A DNA stretch of 64,000 nucleotides from Asterias amurensis (GCF_032118995.1 NC_092659.1:9279177-9343176), one strand, 5' to 3'; counted from the first letter of the stretch, positions 1 to 11,649 are shown. Notes: generated by a model not told the origin, from the sequence alone. Numbers and translations: made by a program.

Positions 1-20
1 CTTGAGGGTGACCGAGTCTC

Positions 21-700
21 TAGCCTTGCTCAAGGCAGTCGAATTATTCACTCCGAAAAAAGACCGCCGTTGTATAAAACCCACCCGTATCCACTCTGTG
101 TAACATCGCACGACACGGTGCCCCCGTACATCACTATCCGCATGCGTCGGCCGTCAGGCCGACAGCCTTGTAGGGTCTGTGTTGAAACCACTGACCTCAT
201 TACTATAATAAGCGAAGAGTTCCCACGGTCAGCTCATTACCATAATGCCCGCGAAAGATGAGACATGTCTACATCATCACACACCACCACCACGGACGCT
301 CAGCGAGCATGATAGGCGTGCGTGATTGGACGTCAAAATGAATAATTCATTTGCCTTACATCCTGTGTTGTCTGATAGGTCTGACGAACGATATACATAT
401 TCATGAGCTGCATACTAGCATATCCGAGAGCCCCCCAATTTTTTCCACTAGTGGAATTTTTTCAATACAACACATTAAACCCGGACGATACAGACCCGAC
501 AAGGCTGTCGGCCTGACGGCCTCCGCATGCAGTTAGTGGTACGAGTGCGATGACTTGTGTGAACAGTATTCGTACGATCTGACAGTGTGTATACGGGTGG
601 GTCATGCGGTGTGATCGCACGCACCACGAACAGGGTATACGGGTGGGTTTACAGCGGCGTCTTTTCGGAGCGAATAATGCGACTGCCTTGAGCAAGGCTA
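21..700. mobile_element. MULE-like non-autonomous element (MITE), copy 1
   Basis: The element begins TAGCCTTGCTCAAGGCAGTC and ends with the inverted complement. It is flanked by an exact 9-bp target duplication CCGAGTCTC (12-20 and 701-709). The inverted repeats are long: subterminal blocks around GCATGCG and GGCCGTCAGGCCGAC recur on both sides. A 9-bp duplication with long TIRs is typical of the Mutator (MULE) superfamily. No transposase ORF is present, so it is non-autonomous. It sits in the 3' flank of the TRIM pseudogene of unit A. Confidence 0.8.
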
Positions 701-719
701 CCGAGTCTCTCGTTTAATT

Positions 720-1510
720 AGCGTTGTCTAATACTATAAAGTTGCGAGTTGCAATTGTATTGTTTTCGGCCATGACGTCATTGACACTCAAACGCGATAC
801 AAGATCTTGACCGAATGAAGATCAGCCACGATGAGGTCACCGGTCGGAGTAAACGTCATGCCAAATACCCACGAGCAACACAGCCGATGTGCTCACCTGA
901 TGCATCGTAATGATGTATCTCACAGGCTCCTACTGTACCACTACCATGCACAGACACATAGATGTCTCCAGCATCGTCGCAGCAAACACCAGTAGATTTT
1001 ACAGGTTAACCGTCATTGGAGGTGATGATATTGAACACCTCGTTTCCCGTAAAACCCAGACAAACTAGTTTCATCTTGTCGTAGCTAGTGAAGATGAGTC
1101 GCTCCTTGCTGCTAACAAGGAAGCGCAGATTGCTAATATCACCATGAGATATTGTAGCAATGGTAGATCCATCCATATTATGCAGAGATATCACTTTTCT
1201 CTTACAGTCAACCACTGCAATCCGATCTTTCTCGTTAACTGCGATTCTACTGAGTAGACTCTCTGACTGCCCCTCGACTTCATTCTGTGAGGGTCGGAAC
1301 TGACGAATGTATCGCAGTTCTCTATCATAAACCATTACATCCAGTCCATCAGTAACCAGAAGCAGGTCATCAGAGGTCACGGCAACACCGTAAGGGTGTT
1401 TTAGTTTACCATCCTCTGTTCCACTTTGAACACCGGTATCTTTGTAACTACCCTTTGATGTAAAGGTGGTTAATAGCCATCATTCTGCAACATTAATGAC
1501 ATTGTCATCT
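720..1510 (-). pseudogene. TRIM-NHL pseudogene, C-terminal propeller only (unit A)
   Basis: On the minus strand this segment encodes NHL blades closely similar to those of the four intact TRIM genes in the window, for example the stretch with DRELRYIRQF and KVISLHNMDGS. The frame is broken: a TAA interrupts the blade that begins DGKPVKP in the paralogues (near 1,008), and a short deletion near the last blade shifts the frame. The RING, B-boxes and coiled coil are absent; similarity stops near 1,510. The promoter/exon-1 block of the same unit survives at 4,840-5,389, so the loss removed the N-terminal coding part and left the promoter. Clearly a pseudogene; whether it is still transcribed cannot be seen. 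Confidence 0.9.
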
Positions 1511-1590
1511 ACCTCGAGTTGTTTACCAGAGGGCGGCGGAGGGCTTTACCATTTCACCAAAAAATTATGATGTTTTTGACTGAAAATGTA

Positions 1591-1780
1591 TTTATGAATG
1601 GGAATCAAAGTGTGTTGAATCGGTTTTCAACTAGTGGTTTAAACCCGCCGAGGCCTGGTTCTTTATAATTTACCTCGACTTCGTCTCGGTAAAACTATCA
1701 AGAACCAGGCCTCGTTGGGATTAACCACTAGTTGAAAACCTCTTTACCACACATTGATTCCCTTATTAATACAACTTTTA
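1591..1780. mobile_element. Foldback (palindromic) element, GGGAAT-ended family
   Basis: A near-perfect hairpin of about 190 bp. The outer ends are TTTATGAATGGGAATCAA and its complement near TTGATTCCCTTATTAA, and the tip is CTCGACTTCGTCTCGG around 1,683. It shares its outer ends with 24,431-24,606 and 56,167-56,350, but its arms are different. Confidence 0.7.
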
Positions 1781-2440
1781 GGTTTAATTAGCTATGTTCG
1801 TATTTAGCTCTCATCTTCTCTACAATAGCACTCTCCTGCTCCACTTAACTTTTGGCAATTATAGTGCTTTGGTCACTATATGACGTTTCAGAAGCTTAAC
1901 AAAAACGTTTTGCTTTGATTCTGGGGATCCACATGAGCCTTGCCTTTATCAAACTGTTGTCAGAATAAAAATCTCATGACTGACTTTATAGAGTTCGTCG
2001 TAGACGTGAATGGGAGTAGTAATACAAAGGAAACATTTTGTTTAGAACCATATTGCAGACAGCTTGATATCAGAAGTATTTACTCCGAAGCATAGGCCTA
2101 AGTGAATACTTTGCAGTAAACGGAATTTAGAAGATGCTTTTACTGAATGCTTCTACTTGGAAGTTTATTTTTTTTACTTTTTGGTAGTACTTGTCAGTAA
2201 TTACTTATTTTTATTCAAACGACCCAATGTCTCAACTAATTAACAAGCCAACGTTGATACAAAAGAACCCCCTTCGGTTGATGCTCACAAAAGTTGCTGT
2301 TTAAAGGGTGAAAATGTGTGTCAAACGTACTGACCCGCTAAATTTCAAACAAAATGGTGGCCAATGAAAGTGATTTGTCGCGACGGCACCCTGGTCAGTT
2401 CGAAGTAACCCACTCTACATGCAGTGTAGCCTATAGTATA
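1781..2440. other. Intergenic, no feature seen
   Basis: No gene, no convincing ORF and no repeat that I recognise. Confidence 0.5.
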
Positions 2441-2571
2441 CTTGGGGCTAACCTGGGTGAGCCTTGGAAATGACGTAGCAGCTGTTATATCGAACCAAGG
2501 ATGGCCCTTTTTTTGGGGGGGGGGGTTGACCTGGGTCAACCCGGGAAGTCTAATTGAACGCACCCAATTAG
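2441..2571. repeat. Degenerate foldback of the GGGTCGACCC family
   Basis: Ends resemble ATTGAACGCACCC and CCTGGGTCAACCCGGG, which match the ends of the foldbacks at 15,083-15,232 and 57,810-58,046. One arm is eroded and a G-run lies inside. Confidence 0.45.
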
Positions 2572-3342
2572 TGCAACAATCATATGGGTGGATACTTTTA
2601 GATACGTGTCAGCAGATTTACCGGGTACCTAAGAGAAAGTGCAGAGCCTTTATTGGGACAGTTGCGACAACTTGCGGTTAGATGCGTTTTTTTGGTCCAA
2701 AAAAGCATCTAATCGCCAGTTTATTATTCAAATAATAAACTGCATTTATAAGACGCATTATGAATCACTAGCGGAAAACCCGCGCTACGCGCGGGCCCCG
2801 CTAGATTTCCGCGCTTTTTCAATTTCACAAAGCACTTAGATTGATCTTAACTTTGTATCAATCTTAATCTCTTGAGTGACGTCACACCAATTACCCTGTC
2901 CTTGGTTGTACTCTGTTTCGTTTATTTTTTCCCGTTCAGTTTATTTTTGTTCCTGTCCCGTATCATTTATTCGTCCCTTTTCTGTTTTCCTTTCCCGTAT
3001 TATTTCCCCAGCCCCGTAACTTTGTTTTCGTCCTGCGTCCTGATCATTATTTTATCGTCCTGTTTTTCCCGTTTTGTGTTATTTGTCAGTCGAATTCATT
3101 GTGTTAACCAAAGCTTAAAAATAATTTTTCATGTGCAATGAATGTCCAAAATGCGTAAACTTTAAAGGCATGTTTTACTACCAAACAGCCGTGTGTTTGT
3201 GGAGGGGGAGGGGGTAACAAAAGAGGTGTAGATGTCGCGAGTTTTAAAATAAAAATTAATGTCCCCATTTTTGTGTAAACTTTAAATGTAAGGCGTGCTC
3301 TATTCAGTTTGCTTGAGGACGGATGCATGTGTCCTGAAAAAA
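2572..3342. other. Non-coding stretch with three small hairpins and pyrimidine-rich DNA
   Basis: Three hairpins follow one another: 2,677-2,714 (GTTAGATGC arms), 2,717-2,742 (CAGTTTATTATT arms) and 2,768-2,804 (CTAGCGG arms with a GC-rich stem). Then comes a T/C-rich stretch with scattered CCCGT and TGTCC words (2,880-3,070). No gene seen. Confidence 0.45.
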
Positions 3343-3955
3343 TGGAGCTGCGTGATAGGTGCCGTCCTCCCGTCCACCTGCCTCTCCCTGTCCCACGTGC
3401 TCTAAAGCCCGCCTCCGATCTCCATGATCCCGTCCCGTAGCAAAAGTTTAATAAAAAGTGCCGTTCCCTCGTCCCCTTCCCTCTCCCCGTCCCGCGTGCT
3501 CTGAAGCCTGCCTCCGTTCTCCATGATCCCGTCCCATAGCAACAGTTAAATAAAAGGTGCCGTTCCTCCGTCCCACTGCCCCTCCCCCGTCCCGTCCCAC
3601 GTGCTATAAAAATGTGCCGTTCCCCCGTCCCCCTGCCTCTCCCCGTCCCACGTGCTCTAATAAAAGAAAATGATTCTCCATGATCCCGTCCCATAGCAAA
3701 AAGGTGCCGTTTCCCCGTCCCCCTTCCCCTTATCTCTCCCCGACCCACGTGATCTAATGTCTGACTCCGTTCTCCATGATCCCGTCCCATAGCAACAGTT
3801 AAATAAAAGGTGCCGTTCCCCCGTCCCCCTGCCCCTTCCTCTCCCCGTCCCAGTTAAATAAAAGGTGCCGTTCCCCCGTTCCCCTACTTCCTCTTCCCGT
3901 CCCACGTGCTCTTAAGCCTGCCTCCGTTCTCCATGATCCCGTCCCATTATACGCC
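3343..3955. repeat. C-rich degenerate minisatellite
   Basis: Repeated modules GTGCCGTTCCCCCGTCCCC, CTCCATGATCCCGTCCCATA and CAACAGTTAAATAAAAG recur about six times with changing spacing. The minus strand stays open for 228 codons as a Gly/Arg/Thr-rich string, but this is explained by the repeat and I do not call it a gene. Confidence 0.75.
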
Positions 3956-4839
3956 TCTCTTAATATTTATGCATGACGTCATAATTCTTACCCAAAATGA
4001 GGCGCTTGCATTGTACGCGCGCGCTGCCCATAGCAACAGTTAAAACGGCGCGCAAAACCCCACCAATTTTGGTGGTTCTTTGCTCATAAATCTGTCAATT
4101 TTCAACGGATTTTATTCAAAAATAGATGAGTATCAAGACGAAGTCAGCTCCTTTCTTTGGCGAGGTTTGATGCGATATCCAAGGAGGAGATCCAATAACA
4201 TACACACACACACACACACACAAATCGGCTATTTATAAAGAGATAAATAAATCAACAATAAAAAGCTAAAAACCAGGACAATTAGAATAGAGAATTAAAG
4301 CTATGTAAACCGAAAATACCCGATATAAAAAGATTCTACAATATACACATTAGTAGATACAAATTTAAAACATTAGAAACAACAGACCAAGATATATAAA
4401 CACATACAAATGGATAAATTAAAAATACAATAAAAAGATCAAACCCTCCAACATGCATCGAGTCAGGAGCAATTATGAGCAATTGTAAATACTGTGATTA
4501 ATTACTAAACAGGTATGTTTTAAGAGCAGATTTAAACATTTGTAAGGACCCAGCACATTTGATTGTTGTAGGGAGTTCATTCCAGGGTTCATCTCCGGGG
4601 TCACAAGGACAGTATACATCTAGCAATAATTGGGTTTCCTAAAAACAAACAATTACTTCTAGAACAACAATAGTTCGCTTCCCGTAGCTTTTATACAACT
4701 TGTTAGATCGGGTTTCTTAAAATTGGGTACTTTTCATCAACAAAGTACTGATGTATGTGAACCATCGTTCATTTTCACAATGTGCGTTCTGCGTCGGTTT
4801 TGGACAACATTTAAACCCCAAATGAAAGTAAAGTCCTAC
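3956..4839. other. Non-coding, includes a (CA)n run
   Basis: A short (CA)n microsatellite lies at about 4,200-4,222. The rest is A-rich sequence without a supported gene. It lies downstream of the unit A exon-1 donor, in what would have been the intron. Confidence 0.5.
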
Positions 4840-5389
4840 CTGAAGCTGTAGATGTTCCTTAAATAAACTTCACTCACTGCTTATAAAGTTGATCCTCTTT
4901 GCTGAACTTTAGGAAGAGGCTGATGGCCGGCAACGATTGGATTCTCAACGACAAACAACGTTAGAATAACACAAAATAGTGCACTGCCACGCTATAACTT
5001 GCGTGAATGGATGTACAGTACATGTATCGGCTATAGACCTTTCTTTTGCAACGTCACAGCCCGAGTTTTTGCCAACCCAGATTGGAAAACTATGGAAAGC
5101 TGTAAGTGCAAATTAAGAAAAGATCGCTATTTTTTGTAACAATGTAACCAAATTTGTTGATTTTGTTAAAAACAAAACAAATACTTATGAGAGGTATTTT
5201 ATTTAATTGAAAGTTTGCAGAAAATGCTGAATTTGGTTAAAACATCTGTTTTTAAGATTTAGTGTTTTACTAACATTCGGCCGACCATGCCAACCAAGGC
5301 GGTTTGTTTATCAACAAAAGAAAGGTCTATAACGCCCACGCGCAATGAACGTAGTTTCTCACACCTGGATAAACCCACAGGTATTTATA
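4840..5389 (-). promoter_or_regulatory. Relic TATA promoter and non-coding exon 1 of TRIM unit A
   Basis: On the minus strand TATAAATA lies at 5,382-5,389, followed by TACCTGTGGGTTTATCCAGG and the motif TGAGAAACTAC that also follows the TATA boxes of units B, C and D. The presumed exon ends at 4,840 with AGCTTCAG followed by GTAGGACT, the same splice donor as in B, C and D. A 296-bp TA-flanked MITE (5,034-5,329) interrupts the exon. The coding exon it should join survives only as a pseudogene. The start site is inferred from the TATA position. Confidence 0.7.
5034..5329. mobile_element. TA-flanked MITE (TAGACCTTTC ends), copy in exon 1 of unit A
   Basis: Terminal inverted repeats TAGACCTTTCTTTTG and CAAAAGAAAGGTCTA are flanked by TA on both sides. 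A second copy is at 38,172-38,453, close to the unit D promoter. TA duplication suggests a Tc1/mariner-type mobiliser, which is inference. Confidence 0.75.
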
Positions 5390-5429
5390 GCGTTTAATGC
5401 TTGGTGCATCGATTGGTGCTGCATTCTTA

Positions 5430-5650
5430 TGTAGCTCCACAGTGTCATCTTATTGCATACATGACCTGGTTGACCTTCCCGTCTGGTGTGACTTTCCCCT
5501 TTTGGTAAAAAATTATTTTTGGTATAAACATTATTGTAATGCAAATAAAGGCGACAATGTTACCCACTCGACTGATGATGACTAACACACAGTCCCGCTG
5601 TGTCTGCTGTTTACGGTTTATCTTATGTATTATTGGAACCCGCTCTCAAA
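5430..5650 (-). promoter_or_regulatory. Conserved distal upstream block of TRIM unit A
   Basis: This block recurs upstream of all five TRIM promoters. It holds CTGTATACATGACC-like sequence, GGTATAAACATTATTG and an octamer ATGCAAAT at 5,539-5,546. Here it lies only 150 bp from the TATA box; in B and C it is about 550 bp away. ATGCAAAT is the known POU-domain octamer; regulatory use here is inference. Confidence 0.45.
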
Positions 5651-5889
5651 TATGGCGTACAGTCATGCCATTGGGATTTATTACCTGTATAACTGTTGAA
5701 GAAAAGTTATTCGAAAACAGAGGATCCGTTTTAGTTACTGTTGCTTCCACAAAAGCACCAATAAACCGTACTAATCGTGTGGATTATCTATTTTTTTAGA
5801 AACCATTGAATCGACCCACAATAATATTTAATCCTTCGTCCAAACAACCTGATTTTAAAGTCCAAACCGGGACTCGAATATTAGCATGC

Positions 5890-6255
5890 TGTTCTGTCGA
5901 CTTTGGGAAATAGAGACAATAAGGAATTATACAGACTTCTGTAATCGGAGTAAAGACATATCTATCTGTCTAGTAACAGAGTCAGCTGTAGGCTACTTGG
6001 AATAGATGTATAGAAATAGAGGCACATGGATTAGGAACATAGAGACATCTATTTTAGAAATATAGAGACATATGTGTAATTTTAATAGATACATAGGAAT
6101 GGAAACAGGAAAAGAGATATCTGTATCAGAGAAGAGAGACATCTGGCTATAAGTCAGCTGGAATATAGAGATATGTATTAAATAGACATAGAGACATCAT
6201 AGACTATGAATAGAGAGATATACATTAGTTGTTTAAATAGAGACATCTATGCTAT
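5890..6255. repeat. Degenerate ATAGAGACAT tandem region
   Basis: Words ATAGAGACAT, AGAGATAT and ATAGATA recur at irregular spacing over about 365 bp. It is a decayed simple tandem repeat. No coding signal. Confidence 0.55.
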
Positions 6256-6258
6256 ATA

Positions 6259-6525
6259 GGGGTCATTCCGTGTCAATTCAACACGCTTTTGGACCTGACC
6301 CTCACGGATTTAAATGAAATTCGGTGTGCTGGTTGGACTCCCTGAGAAATGCCCAAATCCCCAATTATTTTGGGAGATACGGCTTAACGAACTTTTGACT
6401 AATTAGCATACCTGCTATGTTTGGACAATCATATCTCCAAAAGTAAAATACCTACAGAGATAATATTTACATCATTTTGAAGCTCTTGACATGGCAAAAA
6501 GCGTGTTGAATTGACACGGAATGAC
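6259..6525. mobile_element. MITE with GTCATTCCGTGTCAATTC ends
   Basis: Inverted ends GTCATTCCGTGTCAATTCAA and the complement TTGAATTGACACGGAATGAC enclose about 210 bp. No ORF inside. Confidence 0.75.
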
Positions 6526-6527
6526 GC

Positions 6528-7090
6528 ATAGACCGATCCAGGCGCGCAAGTGCTGCGCGCCATTGCTGGGGTGTCTTTGTGCCTAGTTTTGTGCACAAAG
6601 ACACGAGAAAATCGTTTTCCTTTTCACTTTTTGTGGGAATTTAATGTCTTCCTCGATAATCTATGAAATTTTCTTGATATGGCTGATTGATATAACAACG
6701 TATTACAATCTTGAATTTTTTTTTTTAATTAAGCAGAAAGTAAAATACTGAAATTCTGACAAACTACCTTGCCGATGTACCGCATTAGCTACTTTTATGC
6801 AGTTTCCGCGTGTTTGACCCCTAACTCGCCTAAGACAAGCACTTTTTCAAGATGATTCGGCATATATTTTTGTTGTAAATTTTTGTGGTCAGTGATATAC
6901 ATTGGTATTATCATGATGTCCTGTTAAGGAGATTGTGTTGTTCGTTGAGGAAAACATTTAATTTACATAAATAGTAAAAAGAAACATGATTTCCTTATGT
7001 CTTTGTGCACAAAACTTGGCACATGTGCACCCCTGCAATGGCGCGCGGTGCTAAACATTTGCGCGCCCGGTGCGCGTCGGATCGGTCTAT
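6528..7090. mobile_element. MITE with ATAGACCGATCC ends
   Basis: Inverted ends ATAGACCGATCC and GGATCGGTCTAT, with further inverted matches inside (TGTCTTTGTGC / GCACAAAGACA and GGCGCGCAA / TTGCGCGCC). It abuts the preceding MITE almost directly. No transposase. Confidence 0.7.
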
Positions 7091-8054
7091 ATAAATAAAT
7101 ACATGAATATGGATATAATATGTACTATGAGAGCACTATAAAAAGAAGTTTGTACACAGTTGCTCACAGTTTGCCGGGTCACGTTGGTGGCCGTCACAAC
7201 GAGGTGCGACACAGGTTGAGGGCGTTTTCTGATGTTATGCGATATGGAACTGAAAATAAGAGGACTCTAACGGGATTGGGACTTGAGTCAGAGTCTACCG
7301 ACACCGGCAGTTCAAACGCGGTAGTTATTCTGCTGAAAAAAGATTCGTAGACTTGCCTAATCCCTCTGGATATGTTACACTGTCGACCTGTGCTAACACA
7401 ATCTAAACCGAGATTAATCTTATAAGGACTTTGGATGAGCATGGAGGAATACATTAAGTCCTCCTTGGGATGGTTCCGTATCCATAGACTTTTATAGGAT
7501 GAATTGAATCCATCCTAAATTAGAACGAGTTATTTTACTCGTCCTAACTCGAGAAACCGGCTGCAGAGGTATAAGAAAGGGCAGATAAGGGCAGAGGAAA
7601 ATATGTCCACCGGAGAATCTGTCTCCCACATGGGAAACTAACTCGGGTTGAGCATGGATGTAGAAACCTCAATGGGTTGAGGGAGGACGATTCAAAAGAA
7701 TGTTGTACTACAATAGGGAGCTTTCGTAAGGAGACAGAAGGGGCGAGGAGACGGTAACAAATTATAATCGTATTTTTTTTATCTTTAGAAGATAAGGCCA
7801 CTAGCAACAAGTGGTGTGTTCTACCTTCTTTCTCACGTGGTGCTATTCTAGCTGCATGGATGGGTGAACTCTAACCAAGTTACCGCACTAAACAGAGCGC
7901 CCTCTGTAGATATTGACCAAAATTCAAAGAGCTTGTCAAAAAATGACTAAGCACCACAAGTTTATGCTTACGAGGTTTGTGGTGACCAGCCAAAATACAG
8001 ATGTAAAACATGTGTCTGGTTTAATGCTTATTGTTTGGTTAGCATGTTAAGCAA
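7091..8054. other. Non-coding, nothing recognised
   Basis: Short open frames at 7,120-7,350 (plus) and 7,544-7,810 (minus) have no recognisable domain and I treat them as chance. A weak match exists between 7,255-7,310 and 36,925-36,975, consistent with the unit A/unit D relationship. Confidence 0.4.
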
Positions 8055-8444
8055 TTAAAGGCACTGGCACTGTCGGTAATTGTCGAAGACCAATCTTCTC
8101 ACTTGGTGTATCTCAACATTATGCATAAAATAACAAACCTGTCAAATTTTGAGCTCAATTGGTCGTTGAAGTTGCGAGATAACTACGAAAGAAAAACACC
8201 CTTGTCACACAAAGTTGTGTGCTTTCAGATGCTTGATTTCGATTCCTCAAAATCTAAATCTGAGGTCTCGAAATCAAATTCGTAGAAAATTACTTCTTTC
8301 TCGAAAACTATGTCACTTCAGAGGGAGCCATTTCTTACAATGTTATATATCAATCAACCTCTCCTCTCCCCATTACTCGTTACCAAGTAAGGTTTTATAC
8401 TAATAATTATTTTGAGTAATTACCTATAGTGTCCACTGCCTTTA
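8055..8444 (-). mobile_element. 380-bp TTAA MITE (AAAGGCAGTGGACAC family), copy 1
   Basis: Full-length copy starting TTAAAGGCACTGGCAC and ending CACTGCCTTTAA. The centre holds a smaller palindrome around GAGGTCTCGAAATC. TTAA at both ends suggests a piggyBac/Kolobok-type target site. Confidence 0.8.
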
Positions 8445-9184
8445 ACAATGGTCAAGCAGCTCCATTTAAATCAAGCTCTGTTTAGAGTTCATCAAGTCCA
8501 GTGTATACACATGATTGAGTAATTAAGTGTCGTGCGTTGCAGTTGCCAGTGGTTCCTAATAATTTTTGACATTTTAATTATGCTCAATAATTTCACGGTG
8601 GATTTAAAGTTAAATTGTTAAATTATGTACTCTCTTTTAAATCTAGAGTATGCAGCTATTTTTTAAGATGTTATTTTGTTTTATTCACCAAAGAAGTTAA
8701 AATTAATGTTTACATCGATTGAGTTTCCATGATAATTCCATGAGGGTATGCCCCACAGCAAATAAAATGCAATTTACAAGCTGTGCTATTATAATATAGT
8801 TATTAGAGTTTACAATAGTGGACAAGCTTTCCGTTTTATAAAAATGTTAACTAATAGTAGGTATCGTAACGTCATACGTTATCGACCCTCATTCGAACCC
8901 CAACTTTGATTCCCGTTTACAGCGAGATTGTGCAAGCTGCACCGGTGAAAGAAGCTATGCAGTTTACTCACGGTCTGTATTTTCATCAGGCTTAATCATG
9001 CTGAGAATAAAGTTTCCTGTCGTTGGTTATGCTCCAACATTTGTATAAAAAAATGATTGATTTTTGGTACAAATCACTAGTGCATTATTATGCCAACATT
9101 TAAATGCGTCAAAGAAACATCATCCAACCTCGAAAGTTCAAAACAAAATTACTATCTGCTAGATTGAGTTTCATTCTGCTTTAG
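8445..9184. other. Non-coding; part of the duplicated TRIM unit
   Basis: About 8,555-8,890 is paralogous to 23,150-23,470 (shared words such as CTCAATAATTTCACGGT and AGTATGCA). No gene. Confidence 0.5.
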
Positions 9185-9340
9185 TCACTAGATGGATCAC
9201 GTGAGGTGGTTACTATTTGGGATTCACTAGATGGATCACGTGAGGTGGTTACTATTTGGGATTCACTAGATGGATCACGTGAGGTGGTTACTATTTGGGA
9301 TTCACTAGATGGATCACGTGAGGTGGTTACTATTTGGGAT
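9185..9340. repeat. 39-bp tandem repeat, four identical copies
   Basis: The unit starts TCACTAGATGGATCACGTGA and is repeated four times without a difference. Each copy holds a CACGTG palindrome. Identity of the copies indicates a recent expansion. Confidence 0.95.
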
Positions 9341-10026
9341 TCTATGGTGTCCCAATATGGGGGAAAAATTTAAATATTTTAAGTGAAAATGACAAAAAAA
9401 ATTGTTTTGATTAACTGCGTACTGTAATAAATTCCGATAAGCGTAATAAATATTAAGTCTACATTAAAGAGAACATATCATAGATTGGTTTCTTATCTCC
9501 TGAACCAAACATTACTTGTCTGAAATGGGGGAAAACGGATTGTTATGAAGTGTGTGTGTGCTTTAAGGGGGGTGGGGTGTTTTACTTCCATGCCTTATGA
9601 TATCTCTGGATTCTAATATAGTAGCCATAATGCCTTAGGACAAAAATGTAATTAATATTGTTAAGTAGTAATTGAATAATATTTTTGATTTATTCTGCAC
9701 GCCATACTAGCTTCTGAATATTCAATAAAATACCAACCAATGAAAGGTGTGAAAACATATGACGTTGCTCCAATGACGTGCATGCATAAGCACTGTGTTA
9801 ATGGCGGACTCTCTCGCAATGTAAAACCAAAACTTTAAAAATTTCAACACACCATGAAGTGTAAGTGTTATTGTTAAGAAATTGGATAGATGATTTGAAA
9901 AAAAAACATTCAGTTTTTGATTTTGAACAATTTTCCTGTCCTACTGAAAACACATGACACCATATGCAGAGCCCTATATAGGACTCTTCCTCTGTACACA
10001 GATACAGAGTCCTAACTATTATATTA
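9341..10026. other. Non-coding, nothing recognised
   Basis: AT-rich DNA without a supported gene. An open frame starting at 9,954 runs into the following foldback and is not credible. Confidence 0.45.
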
Positions 10027-10617
10027 AGGCCCGTTTCTGGGGCGGAACAATTTCAAAGCTTTATAACTCAAATCTTACCTGCATCAAGCCACTAATTTCA
10101 ACAGATTCACATTCAATGGCGGCATACATTTTTCTGCGGTGGGTTTTGGTCCTCATATATTCCTCACAAATCCGTCATTTTCGTGAAATAATGCAGCTCC
10201 CAACGTTGAAAAATTCCCGTTTTGATCGTTTTCTCACAGTGTTGTCTGTTGCCGTGCGTACGCGTATACATTCGCGTGCAAGACGCATGATGCAAGCTTA
10301 GACGCACGAATTCCTTGGTCACCGTATCTTGACTGCACAGCGTTAACACGCAAACGCTACGCAAGATTTGTGCGTCGTGCGTCTTTCGTACACACGGCAG
10401 ACTGTGAGAGTACGAACACAAATGGGAATTCCTTTAACGTTGGGAGCTACATTATTTCATGACAATGACGGATTTGTGAAGAATAACTGACGATCAAAAC
10501 CCACCGCAGAAAAATCTATGCTGCCCTGGAATGTGAATCTGTTGAAACTAGTGCTTTCTGTCAGGTAAGATTTGGGATATGAAGCTTTTAAAATTTTCCG
10601 CCCCAGAAATGGGCCCT
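10027..10617. mobile_element. Foldback element, AGGCCCGTTTCTGGGGCGG ends
   Basis: Long inverted arms: AGGCCCGTTTCTGGGGCGG on the left and CCGCCCCAGAAATGGGCCCT on the right, with matching inner parts (ATTCACATTC, TGCGGTGGGTTTTG and GGAGCT). About 591 bp, no ORF spanning it. Confidence 0.75.
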
Positions 10618-10672
10618 GATAACCAACCAGGACGTCAATGTAGTATAATACGAAAGTGTAAGGCCGCCAGCT

Positions 10673-10813
10673 GGGGCCGATTTCACAAAGATCTAAAATT
10701 GATCGTAACTGCGAATCAATCGTAGTTGCTTAGTTAAGTGTGATGTCACAATACGAATCACTATGGTGATACTGAAAATTTGTCTTGCGATGAATGTTAT
10801 TGCTTTGTGAAAT
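10673..10813. mobile_element. Short foldback, GATTTCACAAAG ends
   Basis: GGCCGATTTCACAAAG at the left and CTTTGTGAAATC at the right bound about 140 bp. A related single arm is seen near 2,815-2,875. Confidence 0.6.
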
Positions 10814-11265
10814 CTGAACAGTACGCACATGTCTGTAGGTATGTCATGTCAATAGGTGGCGCGCTAGCGTTTCCGCTGTTTCCAATGGCACGTTTCAACT
10901 AAAATCCTACATTATTAAGCATGATTATATCGAATTTTCGGAAGAATTATTAGCAGTTCATTCAATTGCTTATAATTATTTATCAGGTGACTATGTTTCT
11001 TTTAAATAAATCGTTGCATGATTTTTGTGTACACATATGAAAGTAATCAACGGATTCAATGTGGATCAATAGTTAAGTAGGTTTTGTAATGGCTTCATCT
11101 ACCGTTGACAATTGATGCATTTGTACACAAAGTAAGCAAGAAGAGATTAGTCCTGCCCCTTTCTAACCGAATCACTGCCCCTTGATTGAAACCCCTATAT
11201 GCGTGTGGTATGGTCCAACTTAAGACAGCAATGCCTATATGAGCTGGCCGGGGTGTATGGAGTGG
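10814..11265. repeat. Paralogous 3'-flank block of TRIM units
   Basis: Nearly identical to 23,490-23,936 and, inverted, to parts of 49,864-51,110; a diverged remnant is near 41,800-41,880. It includes TAGGTATGTCATGTCAATAG and GGTGTATGGAGTGG. It marks the junction between neighbouring TRIM units. Confidence 0.75.
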
Positions 11266-11649
11266 TTAAAGGCAGTGGACACTATTGGTAATTACTCAAA
11301 ATAGTTATTAGCATAAAACCTTTGTTGGTAACTAGTAATGGGGAGAGGTTGATGGTATAAACATTGTGAGAAACGGCTCCCTCTGAAGTGCCATAGTTTT
11401 CGAGAAAGAAGTAAATTTCCACGAATTTGATTTCGAGACCTCAGATTTAGAACTTGAGGTCTCGAAATCAACCATCTAAACGCACACAACTTCGTGTGAC
11501 AAGGGCGTTTTTTTCTTTCATTATTATCTCGCAAGTCTGATGACCGATTGAGCTCAAATTTTCACAGGTTTGTTATTTTATGCATATGTTGAGATACACC
11601 AACTGTAAAGGCTAGACTTTGACAATTACCAAGTGTCCACTGCCTTTAA
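11266..11649 (+). mobile_element. 380-bp TTAA MITE, copy 2
   Basis: Complete copy from TTAAAGGCAGTGGACAC to GTCCACTGCCTTTAA, inserted in the 3'-flank block of unit B at the same position as a MITE in unit E and next to a different MITE in unit C. Confidence 0.85.

Noticed and set aside
3104-3790. 228-codon Gly/Arg-rich minus-strand ORF
   Set aside because: Product of the C-rich minisatellite; no domain, and its repeat units explain the open frame.
4480-4640. Possible LINE-derived piece (GGGAGTTCATTCCAGGG)
   Set aside because: The wording resembles LINE-associated repeats, but no reverse-transcriptase motif can be read.
9954-10301. 115-codon ORF
   Set aside because: Runs into one arm of a foldback element; no recognisable domain.
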